Source: Simmondsia chinensis | Taxonomy: Eukaryota > Streptophyta > Magnoliopsida > Caryophyllales > Simmondsiaceae | Reading direction: 5' to 3' | Length of the DNA: 64,000 bases | Assembly (NCBI GenBank): GCA_018398585.1 | Contig: JAGTTD010000007.1 | Coordinates: forward strand, 9,389,320 to 9,453,319 | Shown: in pieces, positions 1-8,975 of the stretch | Numbering within the stretch: position 1 is the first letter of the stretch | Layout: every line of letters starts with the position of its first letter | Translations under genes and position numbers: made by a program | The notes under the pieces: model-generated | Databases searched by the model: none | What the model was told of the DNA's origin: nothing | What the model saw: the letters and a program-made list of their open reading frames with translations, nothing else

Positions 1-689
1 CAAGATGATAAGATGCCAATCAAGCTTTAAATTTACTGGTTTAAAGATACAACTAAAATTAAGGTTTAAATTACTTGCAAATCAACAATGCACCTTTAAG
101 TATGCTGTGCTCTAGCCTCTAAAGCTTTACTGTAACTCTTGGAGAAAGAGATGAGAGTTTTACATGGTAGATTTAGCTCTAAAAGATTAAAAAAGAATAT
201 TTCATGAAAACAAAATAGCACATAAGCATTTAAATAACTTCCTTTAAAATATGGAATAGAAAAATAAGTTTGTAGCAATATGCAATTAATTTTTTTACTT
301 TTGAACTTTGGACTTGAAGGCTTTGGTAGGATCGAAATAGGACAATGATGCAAGATCCTAACATGATCTTACCATCTATTTTTGTTAATGTCAATGGATT
401 GTAAGATCCTACAAAATTGAGATTGTGCCAAGAATTGTGATCGATTGATATTCTTGGAACTGTATTATCGTAAGATTCTACAAGGAGCTTTGTACAATTC
501 TACAATCTAGATGGGAAGTTTAATAAGCATGGTAAAACCATTGCCTGACAAGCCAAAACATTGAGAACTGATAGAACAAAGGCCACTTCCCCTCCAAGCC
601 TTGTGTGCCAAGTAAGAAAATTAGGTCCAGCAGGCAGGGGAGTAATGTAATAATTTAGTCACCCTTTAAGATGCCCCCAGAATGTGAAT

Positions 690-765
690 TCATCTGCATT
701 CACTATATGAAGAGCTAGCCGATGTTTTAACTAAGAGCTTGTTTGATATCATTTTCTGTTTATGG
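690..765 (+). pseudogene. Copia RNase H C-terminal scrap
   Basis: The plus strand reads EELADVLTKSLF, the conserved LADxLTK motif that ends copia RNase H. The sequence just before it fits only after a frameshift. Only about 25 codons are visible and no LTR is attached. It lies in what would be intron 7 of the FBPase gene. It is a decayed fragment without function. Confidence 0.5.
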
Positions 766-1040
766 TTAATTTTAAGAAACTAACTATAGCTGGAAGCTAT
801 TTTTTCATGTTTTTGGTATTTTTTTTTTTTTTTTTTGCTCTTAGTTTGAGTGAAAAGTAAAAGAAAATGCCAAAAATAGGAAAAACTAGTTTTCAAAACC
901 TAATCAAAACTGCAAATAGAAAATGAGAAAGAACAGACCTTAATAATCTATCGTAGTGAGAAAATTTGATTTATATTCTTTACAATATAAATTTCAAGCG
1001 TATGAACAAATGTTATTGGACAATAAATTAGCATATCCAC

Positions 1041-4000
1041 CTTGATGTCTGGATGAGTAAGAATGAACTCCCCAAGAGATGGATCAAGAGTGAAACCGTT
1101 AACGCCACTTCCAGTGCTGAGCACAAGCTGCACAATCATGAAGCTCTCCTATAATCATTGAAATGCTGATCCCGAAAGCAAAGAAAGACAACGTACAAGG
1201 TCCACACGGAGGACAAAGTTCATCTTAAAGACATACTGGCATCATAAAACAAGTCATGAATAGGGATGTATTTGAGCCGAGTCAAGCTCGGCTCGTTTAC
1301 AATTAGATTAGCTAGGCTTGAAGCTCAAAGCTCGGTGAGCTCAGAAGCTCTAAGCTCGGGCTCGACTCTTTGTGCTACAAATTAAGCTTGCGATTTTTAG
1401 GCTCATTTAAGCTCAACCTAGGCTCATTTGGGCTCGTTTAAGTTTGGGTTTGGCTCGCTTAGTCTCAAACTTGGTTCGGGGGGATATATTTATGCTATTA
1501 CATTAAGATAGGTTGGTTAAGGTCGTGTAGCCTCACAAGCCTATGAGCTTGGGCTTCATCAAGATCGGGCTTAGTTCGATCAGCTAAACAAGCTAGCTCA
1601 GATCAAATCAAGCTTAAACGAGGCTGAGTCTTTCGAGCTTTTTGACGAGTTGGCTCGCGAATCAATTCAGCTCATTTACACCACTGGTCATGAAAATGGT
1701 CCTCGGTTTGAATGGCTTGTCATCATGGGAGCAGGTAGATAAATCATAAAGAAAATAAGGAATTAAGTTTGTACCGTGCAAGAGCTTCCATACATGCAAT
1801 AACCAGCGGCTAACATATGCTCCCCAGGTTGCATGACATCTTCCAGATTTGGATTGTCAACATCTTTAACCGTATAAATCCCAAAGATCTAAGTGACATA
1901 GAAGAGAGAAAACAAATGAAACAACCCATCATCAGCAACATCTAGCCATATAGAAAATTTCTTTGAATGATATGGGACAATAGCTTGTAACAGGATGAGA
2001 TGGCTCACAGTTCCAATGGAGACACCACAGTCAATGTTAGATGATCCATCCAAAGGGTCAAAACAAACACAGTACCTGAATTATGAGAAAGACTTCAAAT
2101 CAAAAACATTCGAGAAGTTTGTATTTCCAAATGCGAGGGGGTTCGAAAGTGTGGCATTGTGAAGTTTAGTGGTCATACGCACTTTCCACGATGAGCAGGT
2201 TCCACAAATGTTGCCTCCTCGTCCTCCTCCGACACCAGGATGCACTGTAAATGGATTCTGACTTTCAAAAAAAAATCACATAGCCCTCTATTACTTATAA
2301 CTTTGAAGAAGAACCTCAATTACTTACAGTTCGCCCACTGCTTATCAGTGCCTTGATAAAAACTTCATTTGAAAGCACATCCAGCTTCTTTTGTTCTTCA
2401 CCCTAGGTTCAATAGAGAACAAGGACATAACAAAAGCAAAAACATGCACAAAGTATGCAATCAAACACGGAATGTTCTCATAAATACTTAACATGAGAAT
2501 ATGCTAGTACCTGAATATTGGTCTCCCCAGCAAGTCCTATGAGTTTGGCAAGACCAGCCTAATAAAATTATATACAGTTAGTGGCGTAATTATCATGAAA
2601 TCGAGGTAAGATCCAGAGAAGTGAAATTCAAGACTATGAAGCACCATTCGTATGTTTCTAACTGCAAAACACATAAATAAGCAAAATTATGTTGCGGATT
2701 TCAATGAACTTCTCCATTGTTTCCATTTGTCCAATTTTCTAAAATATGATCAACAGCTGTAGGAAACCATCAACGCAGTTCTATGTGACAACAAACAATT
2801 ACTATCAAGTCATTGCGCAATGTCTTCTCTTTGTTTTTCTGTCTTCTCTGTTTCTCTGGGTCACATGACTTTGTTTCACCTCCCAAGACCATGCAAAACT
2901 ACTGTTCTCAACCAGATACAACAACACTAGCATATTCACTCAACAAAAGATCGCAGTTCTTAATCAGCTCCATTTCTCTGGACAAAAGACCGAAAATGGA
3001 TATGTCACCTTCACTCAAGGCGTTAAATATAGTGCCAATGTTTTGTCAATGCAAAAGCAGCAGATCTAGGAATACAATTCTTTTCATATAGAAAAGCTAC
3101 ATCCCTGGAAAGAAGGTTTTTAGTCCAAACAAATCAAGCCATAGGAGTTTATAAATTTTAAGTGCCTTTCATAGGGCATAAAACCAAAATATGTCATGGG
3201 TAATCGCATCTGTGAATGTTTACCCTTCTATCTTCTATATGTAAAAATTGTGCATGTCATCCTTATGCAGGGGCCATATTAATCATTCCATTTGTTAAGT
3301 ACTCCACATGTGAGTCAAATATGAATCTCATATAAGAGTTGTAAGAAAGAAGAGATCAACGTATAAGCCTAATGAGTTACTCCACCTAATGTCAATTAGT
3401 TTTAGAATAGAACCCTACTTGGGCTTATATATGGACCTCGTATGTTCGAACCCCACAAGTCGGGCCTAAAAGGCCCGGTGAAATTTAACACCATCCAAAA
3501 GGGAAGTCCTTCTGTGTTGGTTAAAGAAGAGCATCTACTCTTCATTTTATTTACAAATGAGGTGAAGAAGAGAATAATCCAGCAAAAACGTTATGAGTAG
3601 TCCATTATTTCTTCTTTGCCTTCAAAAGTTCCACTACGAGGAACACATACCAATGGAGATCCCGTTTACCCAAACTTTAAAAAATTATTTTTTTAATAAG
3701 TATTTTTGTAAAAATTATTTTTAATAGGGATATTTTTATTCAAGAAATGTTTAGTTTACTTGTTTTCTACTTTACATAGAATTACTATTTTTTTTTTGTT
3801 TTTTCTTAAAAGTAAAAAAACAATTTCCTTGTTTCATTTAAAAACACTTTTCTTTCGAGACCAAATACCCTCAAATCAGAAAGAAAGTATTTTTTCCTTA
3901 AATTAAGTACTCTTTTCCATAAAAGAAGCTTCACCAAACATCCCTAAACGCATACCTTACATTTCTTTGACTGACATGAATAATTAATTAGGATATTTTG

Positions 4001-6043
4001 GTAAGTGAGTGGGTGATTAATTAATTAGAATTTAACACTATGGAAGGACCACAAAAGAAAAGAATGCATATCCTTCCTAGTGCCTTAAATTCTAGCAATA
4101 GACCAACTGAGAACAAGTGACAGTTCAATTAAGTTTGACCAATCTCTACCGTATCATTTTCCTACGAATTATACTCGATGACCCAAAATTTTACTAACCC
4201 CAAACTATATTTATTTGACAATTTAGTAATGGGGTCAAGAGGAATAAGAGTTTTAAAGGGTAAATTATTATGACGCGAGATGCGAAAGCATGGTAGTTTG
4301 ATACAGGAAAAAAGACCCCATCCCACATTGGTGGTTTATGAAAGGGTGGGCCAATATATATGCCAAGGAGTTACTCCACTTATTGCCAATTGGTTTTGGG
4401 ATGGAACCTCCTTCGGTCTGTATTATTGGTATCAGAGCCACCGATCTTGCGCCATGGATTGCCGGTCATATGGGGGCCGATGCCATTCACCAGTCATATG
4501 GGGGGCCGATGTCGCTCAATAGTCTTATGGGGGCCTATGCGTGACATGTCTCAAGGTCGATTGCCACCTTTCAAAAAGAACCAATGTAGCTTTCCGAATC
4601 TCAAATGGTGACGTCGGTATTGCAGTGTTCGCCCGGGACTAGAATAACTCTAGTGCAAAGCCATGTCAATAGCGTGGTAGTGACGTCGGAATTGCAGTGT
4701 TCGCTCGAGACTCGAAATCTAGTGCAAAGCCAACTCGCGAGGACGCGAGATGCGGAAGCATGGTGGTTTGATACAGGAAAAAAGACCCCATCCCACATTG
4801 GTGGTTTATGAAAGGGTGGGCCAATATATATGCCAAGGAGTTACTCCACTCATCGCCAATTGGTTTTGGGATGGAACCTCCTTCGGTCTGTATCGTATTA
4901 TTAATCTTGTTTGTGAAATATATTTTTGAAAAGGGGGTTAAATTTTAGGATTATTTACATTTTAGTACCCCCATATTTTTGAAAATAATAAAAAGGGTCC
5001 TGACCTTTTTGAATTATTAAAAAGGCCCTTAAGTTTTTGTCATATCAATAAAAAGGCCCCTCTCAAGCGTTATGACGTCATTTTTCATTAACAGAGCTAA
5101 CGTGGCAATTGCTTTTTATTAATGCTATAATAAAATGACCAATGGTATGCTTCAACACCCTTATTATTACTTTATAAGCATAAAATGTGAGATGTCGTGT
5201 TATGTGAAAGCTATCTATTTTCACTTAATTTGTTTTAAAACATGGTTATTAAAGGATATTTTTGTCATTTTACTGTAGCATTAATAAAACACAGCTGTCA
5301 CATCAGCTATATTGAGTAAAAATAATATCATTACGTCAGACAGAAGCCTTATTTTTAATGCGACAAAAACTTAGAGGCCTTTTTATTAATATGGCTAAAA
5401 CTTAAGGGCCTTTTTAATAATTCAAAAAGATCAGAATCTTTTTATTATTTTCAAAAACGTTGAAATACTAAAATATAAATAACCCTAATTTACCTCCCAT
5501 TACCTTACCCTCAAATTTTGGGGTAAATGGGTAGGAGAATGTAATGTTTTAAAAAGTTTTGGATAATTTTGTTTATAGTTTAATTATAACTCTCTTTTAC
5601 TCACTCATTTATCCAATTATCAATAAGGTAATTTATTTATACTTTTTTTTATACCTTTAACTTTCTTTATCAAAAATGTCAAAAAGAAAAAAAAGAATAA
5701 TATTTTACTCTCCCCTCTTTACTTATATCTATTCAATTACCAAATAAAACATAACAATTTAAACTTTTAAAATAAATGATTTCTTTGTGCGTACAATTAG
5801 ACCCTCAAAACATTTCACCAGATCAATCAAGACACAAAATAACATCGAAATCAATAGAACAACACAATCCACTACAGATAATACCTTGTTAACAGCGGAA
5901 CAGACGAATTTGCAGCCAAGAACAATGTGACTGAGAAGAATAGTAAAATCCCCACGGGACTCGGGATGCTTGGACTGCTCGTTCAGGACGTAGCGGGTAA
6001 TCGTCATAAGGTCCGTGCGATGCGCATCCGCAGCGTGATCCAT
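1041..6043 (-). CDS. Cytosolic fructose-1,6-bisphosphatase, 5' seven exons (gene runs off the left edge)
   Basis: Enzyme of cytosolic sucrose synthesis; it removes the 1-phosphate of fructose-1,6-bisphosphate. Exons, read on the minus strand: 6043-5885, 2558-2511, 2402-2328, 2244-2183, 2075-2009, 1888-1775 and 1127-1041. Every internal junction has GT..AG and the frame is kept throughout, giving 204 residues; the family is about 340 long. The start [10 protein letters not shown], the acidic metal-site stretch EEDEE (residues 100-104), the catalytic [10 protein letters not shown] (121-130) and [19 protein letters not shown] (exon 7) match plant cytosolic FBPase. No transit peptide precedes the start, so the plastid form is unlikely. 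Exon 7 ends at a GT donor after HPDIK, a usual boundary in this gene. The remaining ~137 residues are not between 1 and 1040, so they lie off-window or are lost. Intron 1 is 3.3 kb and full of repeats. No frameshift or stop was seen, so the visible part looks intact. Confidence 0.95.
1261..1686. mobile_element. hAT-type MITE, GAGCTCG-rich, in FBPase intron 6
   Basis: A 426-bp element flanked by an exact 8-bp target duplication, gtcatgaa (1253-1260 and 1687-1694). The ends are imperfect inverted repeats: TAGGGATGTATTTGAGC on the left, and CAGTGGTGTAAATGAGC as the reverse complement of the right end. The interior is rich in GAGCTCGGCTCG motifs. The 8-bp TSD and this type of end fit non-autonomous hAT transposons. 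Related copies lie near 44.0 and 61.4 kb. Confidence 0.75.
3293..3490 (+). mobile_element. Solo LTR of a small TRIM family, in FBPase intron 1
   Basis: A 198-bp unit starting TGTTAAG and ending TTTAACA, clearly similar to the 5' LTR of the TRIM at 29,537. The flanks ccatt and ccatc fit a 5-bp target duplication with one change. No primer-binding site or second LTR follows, so it is a solo LTR. Confidence 0.6.
4427..4440 (+). promoter_or_regulatory. TRIM primer-binding site (initiator-Met tRNA type)
   Basis: TGGTATCAGAGCCA directly follows the left LTR. It is complementary to the 3' end of plant initiator-Met tRNA and marks the start of minus-strand synthesis. Confidence 0.85.
4464..4738. repeat. 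Short tandem repeats inside the TRIM
   Basis: Three copies of a ~29-bp unit beginning GTCATATGGGGGCCGATG (about 4466-4550, the third degenerate) are followed by two copies of a ~70-bp unit beginning GTGACGTCGG (about 4609-4738). Together they fill most of the interior. Confidence 0.7.
4948..5485. mobile_element. Long-inverted-repeat MITE, copy 1 (FBPase intron 1)
   Basis: The left end begins GGATTATTTACATTTTAG and the right end reads the same way in reverse complement (GGGTTATTTATATTTTAG). The arms pair imperfectly over more than 100 bp and are rich in AAAAAGGCCC motifs. The same ends occur in the copy at 6535, which has a clear 9-bp duplication; here the flanks are degraded. It is probably a non-autonomous Mutator-like element. 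Confidence 0.65.
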
Positions 6044-6141
6044 CCTTCCTCCTCCGCGTCAAATTAACTCACTCACTCACTCACTCACGGGATTGGTTAG
6101 GGCACAGAATCAAGTGATCTATATATATATATATATATAGG
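6044..6141 (-). promoter_or_regulatory. FBPase 5' UTR and TATA-like (TA)n core promoter
   Basis: On the minus strand a TATATATA run (6120-6139) lies about 80 nt upstream of the ATG at 6043, a fitting place for a TATA box and a short 5' UTR. The UTR contains an ACTC microsatellite (about 6068-6088). The (TA)n run is a simple repeat, so its promoter role is an inference from position. Confidence 0.5.
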
Positions 6142-6534
6142 GAAGATTGAAGGGGGAGAGAGAGAAAGGATGAGATGTGAAGGGCGAGGAATGAGGGGGA
6201 AATGGGTGTGGTGGCGGTGTGTTACTACCCCAGATAACGCCTTTCGTCCATACATGCTTGGGTTGGTTTGATTGTGTTGCCTTGGCGTTGGCGCTGATTC
6301 GGTCGTTAGGAAGGTTTGTTTTTGGCGCAGTCTGCTTCGTGATGACGCTATCCCTTGTGTTGTGTGTACTTCGAGGTTGCCCGAATATTGATATTTGGAT
6401 ATGCTGCCAATGTCCTTTTTCATATTTTAGTGCCATATTATTAGGCTGGGGCACATAAATTATTATTATTTAAATAATAATGTGTTAGGCAACATTCCTT
6501 GCTTTTGTTTTTAACTAATATACCATATATTTTA

Positions 6535-6922
6535 GGATTATTTATATTTTACTATTCTTATCTTTTTGATAATTATAAAAAGAATTCTGATATTTTAAAA
6601 TTATTAAAAAGGATCCCGAGGTTTTATTGTTTTAATAAAAATGACCCTCTCCGGCCATCTGACGTCATTTTGAAAGGTTTTTGGGTCATCTTATTTATTT
6701 CGATTTGATCTGGATTTGCATGATAATTATCGTGAAGGTTTTTGGGTCACTTAGAATCATGATTTTCCCTATTTTGAAAGGCAAGTCATTTACCCTTATT
6801 TACTGGAGAGAGTCCTTTTTATTAATACGATAAAACCTTGGGGTCCTTTTTAATAATTCCCAAACGTTAGGGTTCTTTTTATAATTGCCAAAAATGTCAA
6901 AGTAGTAAAATGTAAATAACTC
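6535..6922. mobile_element. Mutator-like MITE, copy 2 (upstream of FBPase)
   Basis: A 388-bp foldback element with ends GGATTATTTATATTTTAC and the inverse AAATAACTC, flanked by an exact 9-bp duplication, tatatttta (6526-6534 and 6923-6931). A 9-bp TSD is typical of Mutator-like transposons. It lies about 0.5 kb upstream of the FBPase start codon. Confidence 0.75.
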
Positions 6923-6970
6923 TATATTTTATCATACTAAGTAACTTATATATATATATATTGTTGAGTA

Positions 6971-7231
6971 AACTATGGTTCAATTACCAGGCACTAAGGC
7001 ACTGGATCCCATTAGAACTCCGAAATTAAGCGTGCTTGGCCGAGAGTAGTACTAGGATGGATGACCTCCTAGGAAGTCCTCGTGTTGCCAACCCTATAGG
7101 GTTAGGGGTCCTCGAAAACTGCCTCTCGGTAGAGTTACACCCTGAAGGGGTAAGGCTGTGTACATCCACTCCTCCCAAACCTCGCTCATGCGGGAGCCCT
7201 TGAGGCATTGGGTCTGTTGTTGTTGTTGTTG
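6971..7231 (+). mobile_element. SINE with a 5S rRNA-derived head and LINE-like 3' tail
   Basis: The head (about 6980-7092) is a diverged copy of plant 5S rRNA. It keeps AAGCGTGCTTGG, GAGAGTAGTACTAGGATGG and GACCTCCT.GGAAGTCCTCGTGTTG, so the internal pol III promoter region is preserved. The body (7093-7213) matches the 3' end of the LINE at 43,370-43,490, and the element ends in (TTG)n. A 14-bp direct repeat, tatattgttgagta (6957-6970 and 7232-7245), flanks it. Long TSDs and this tail point to LINE-driven integration. A Cassandra-type LTR, the other known plant carrier of 5S sequence, would have 5-bp TSDs, TG..CA ends and a PBS. Confidence 0.8.
6980..7092 (+). ncRNA. 5S rRNA-like sequence (SINE head, not a working 5S gene)
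   Basis: About 113 bp aligns along nearly the whole plant 5S rRNA with scattered substitutions. The box A, intermediate element and box C region is the best-kept part. It is single-copy here, has no 5S spacer array and no immediate T-run terminator, so it serves as the SINE promoter rather than making ribosomal RNA. Confidence 0.75.
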
Positions 7232-7245
7232 TATATTGTTGAGTA

Positions 7246-8002
7246 TGTTATAAAAAAATATTAATGGAACAGTCGACAAACTCACGTAAAATTGCTGTAA
7301 AAATAGGCAGCAAAATATCTAAAGACAGTACTCAACATAATACCGAAACTGGGGGAAGAGGCTAGAATACCGACAAGCAATTAGAACATTCAACGAAGGA
7401 GAGAGTAATTGGAAAGATCTTACAAAAAACGATGATATCGAGCCGTGGTAAAGGCCACTGTCCTAAAAGACGATTTCGTCGCTGCTCCGGTGCACACAGT
7501 ATAACCGGTGGCCGTCCTCTAGGATTAACGCGATCCAACTCTTAACGTGCACTCATTAATTGCCGGGTAGGAGTGCCTTGAACTTCGCCCAAATTTTAGG
7601 AGAGAAAAACCGAGAGAGAGAGAGAGAGAGAGAGACCGAGAGGGTATATATCTGGTTGTTATAGCTAATGGCATATATATAGCGTAGACGCCGATAACAA
7701 GTATTAAACAAAAATCGGATGCAATGAATTCCAACGGCTATAAACGGTAACAAGTATTAAGTCATCGACTGTAATGAATTCCAACAGCTCTAAACGGTAA
7801 CAAGCATTAAGTCATCGACTGTAATGAATTCCAACGGTTATAAACGGACATAATAATATCAACGGTTATATGGTCATTTAATTCCCAACGGTCACAATTT
7901 TAATGACCCTAAACGACTAATAACTGTAAACGGCCGGTAAATAGGCACGGTTAGAACATTTTCCCATAGCACCTAAGTTTAGCTTGTATCAATTTTCCAA
8001 CA
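7246..8002 (-). repeat. Element A 3' LTR
   Basis: A 757-bp LTR. It contains a (GA)n run near 7613-7634, TATATATA near 7670-7681 (TATA box on the minus strand) and, at 7463-7476, the 14-nt segment CTAAAAGACGATTT (plus strand) that is complementary to the primer-site region. Confidence 0.8.
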
Positions 8003-8016
8003 ATCCCCCACAAAGG
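8003..8016 (-). promoter_or_regulatory. Element A polypurine tract
   Basis: On the minus strand CCTTTGTGGGGGAT directly precedes the 3' LTR. Position and purine content fit the primer for plus-strand synthesis. Elements B (14365 onward) and D (32721 onward) have the same kind of tract. Confidence 0.6.
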
Positions 8017-8189
8017 ATACAAGTGAAAGAGAACAGAAGAATAGATTCGGCAAAGGGAGTTCAGTTTTTCAGTGCCGATGTCTCGCGACTTGAATTGTCA
8101 CCTAGTGTAACCCAAGTTTAGGACCAACATCTTGCAAGGTGACTTTTGTTTTGAATCTCACAAGGGGTTGTATAGTCTTCCACTTGGAC

Positions 8190-8660
8190 ACATACCAAAC
8201 TCCAGATCTTGGCAACTCCTGCGGTTTGGCACGTTTTATCGGCCATGGGCTCGTCCTGGTTATTCATAAGCGCTCTAGAAGGCAAGTCTTAAGCCTTCAT
8301 AGGGAGCGGCCACACCCCCACAACTATATAGGTAGATCCTATCAAGTGTGTGTTACCGCACACCGCCAAACATATGGCTATGGGTCCATTAAGAGCTAGA
8401 GCTTAACCTTACTCCTTGGTAACATAATGACAACTCATGCGGTTCGGCGCGTTTTATCAGCCATGCGCTTATCCTGTATATTCATAGGCGCTCTAGAAGG
8501 CAAGTTTTGAACCTTCATAGGGAGCAGCCAGACTCCTACATCTACATAGGTGGATCCCATCAAGAGTGTGTTACCACACACCACCAAACATATGGATATG
8601 GGTCCATTACGAGCTAAAGCTCAACCTCACCCCCGGTAACATACAGACAGTGTCCATTAA
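8190..8660 (-). repeat. Tandem duplication in the element A 3' UTR
   Basis: Two ~215-bp units (about 8212-8427 and 8430-8642) repeat the same non-coding block, which occurs once in element B (about 14576-14790). Each includes GCGCTCTAGAAGG, a GTGTG..CAC small hairpin and CATATGG.TATGGGTCCATTA.GAGCTA. The duplication is specific to element A. Confidence 0.75.
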
Positions 8661-8849
8661 GTGCAAGCTTCGCTTACACCACCAAACATATGGTTATGGA
8701 CCCGTCTCCGCACTGTCACACCATAGGGATGGACAACATAAAACACAGTGCATTTCTTGAATGAAACTATGACTTTTCACATTGAACCTGTTAAAACCAG
8801 GTTGGATACATCACAGTTTATTTGTGTATAGACTTTAGTCCCGTCCCCC

Positions 8850-8975
8850 TTGATGTTTTTCCAATCAATGGATCCACAAGGTTCTTTTCAGACCTTACAC
8901 AATCTAGTGATATTACTTTCTTTCGAGTTAATCATTTACGATCTTATGTCTGAGACGAATAGGTCTCCTCTTGCC
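8850..8975 (-). pseudogene. RNase H C-terminal remnant in element A
   Basis: The sequence aligns with the end of the element B RNase H gene (14996-15140), including the stretch giving TCTCCTCTTGCC. The frame is broken and the similarity stops near 8975. It is the only pol relic I can see in element A. Confidence 0.55.

Larger units (their letters stand above)
4271..4895 (+). mobile_element. Complete TRIM retrotransposon in FBPase intron 1
   Basis: Two direct repeats of 155 bp (4271-4425 and 4741-4895) differ at only about six positions. An exact 5-bp target duplication, tatta (4266-4270 and 4896-4900), flanks the element. A primer-binding site for initiator-Met tRNA follows the left LTR. The ~315-bp interior has no coding capacity. 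Size and structure fit a terminal-repeat retrotransposon in miniature. It is inserted antisense to the gene, inside the large first intron. Confidence 0.85.

Noticed and set aside
1..1040. Claim that the FBPase gene is truncated
   Set aside because: Exon 7 ends in a normal donor site and introns here are long, so the missing exons may simply be off-window.
4948..5485. A 9-bp TSD for MITE copy 1
   Set aside because: The flanks taaatttta and taatttacc agree at only about five positions, so only copy 2 proves the TSD length.
6097..6458. Genes upstream of FBPase on either strand
   Set aside because: Low-complexity frames across the (TA)n and purine-rich promoter region, with no domain.
6980..7092. 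Functional 5S rRNA gene
   Set aside because: Many substitutions from plant 5S rRNA, no array or terminator, and it is fused to a SINE body between target duplications.
6971..7231. Cassandra TRIM LTR
   Set aside because: It has a 14-bp TSD, a TTG tail and a LINE-like 3' end, and no PBS or second LTR.
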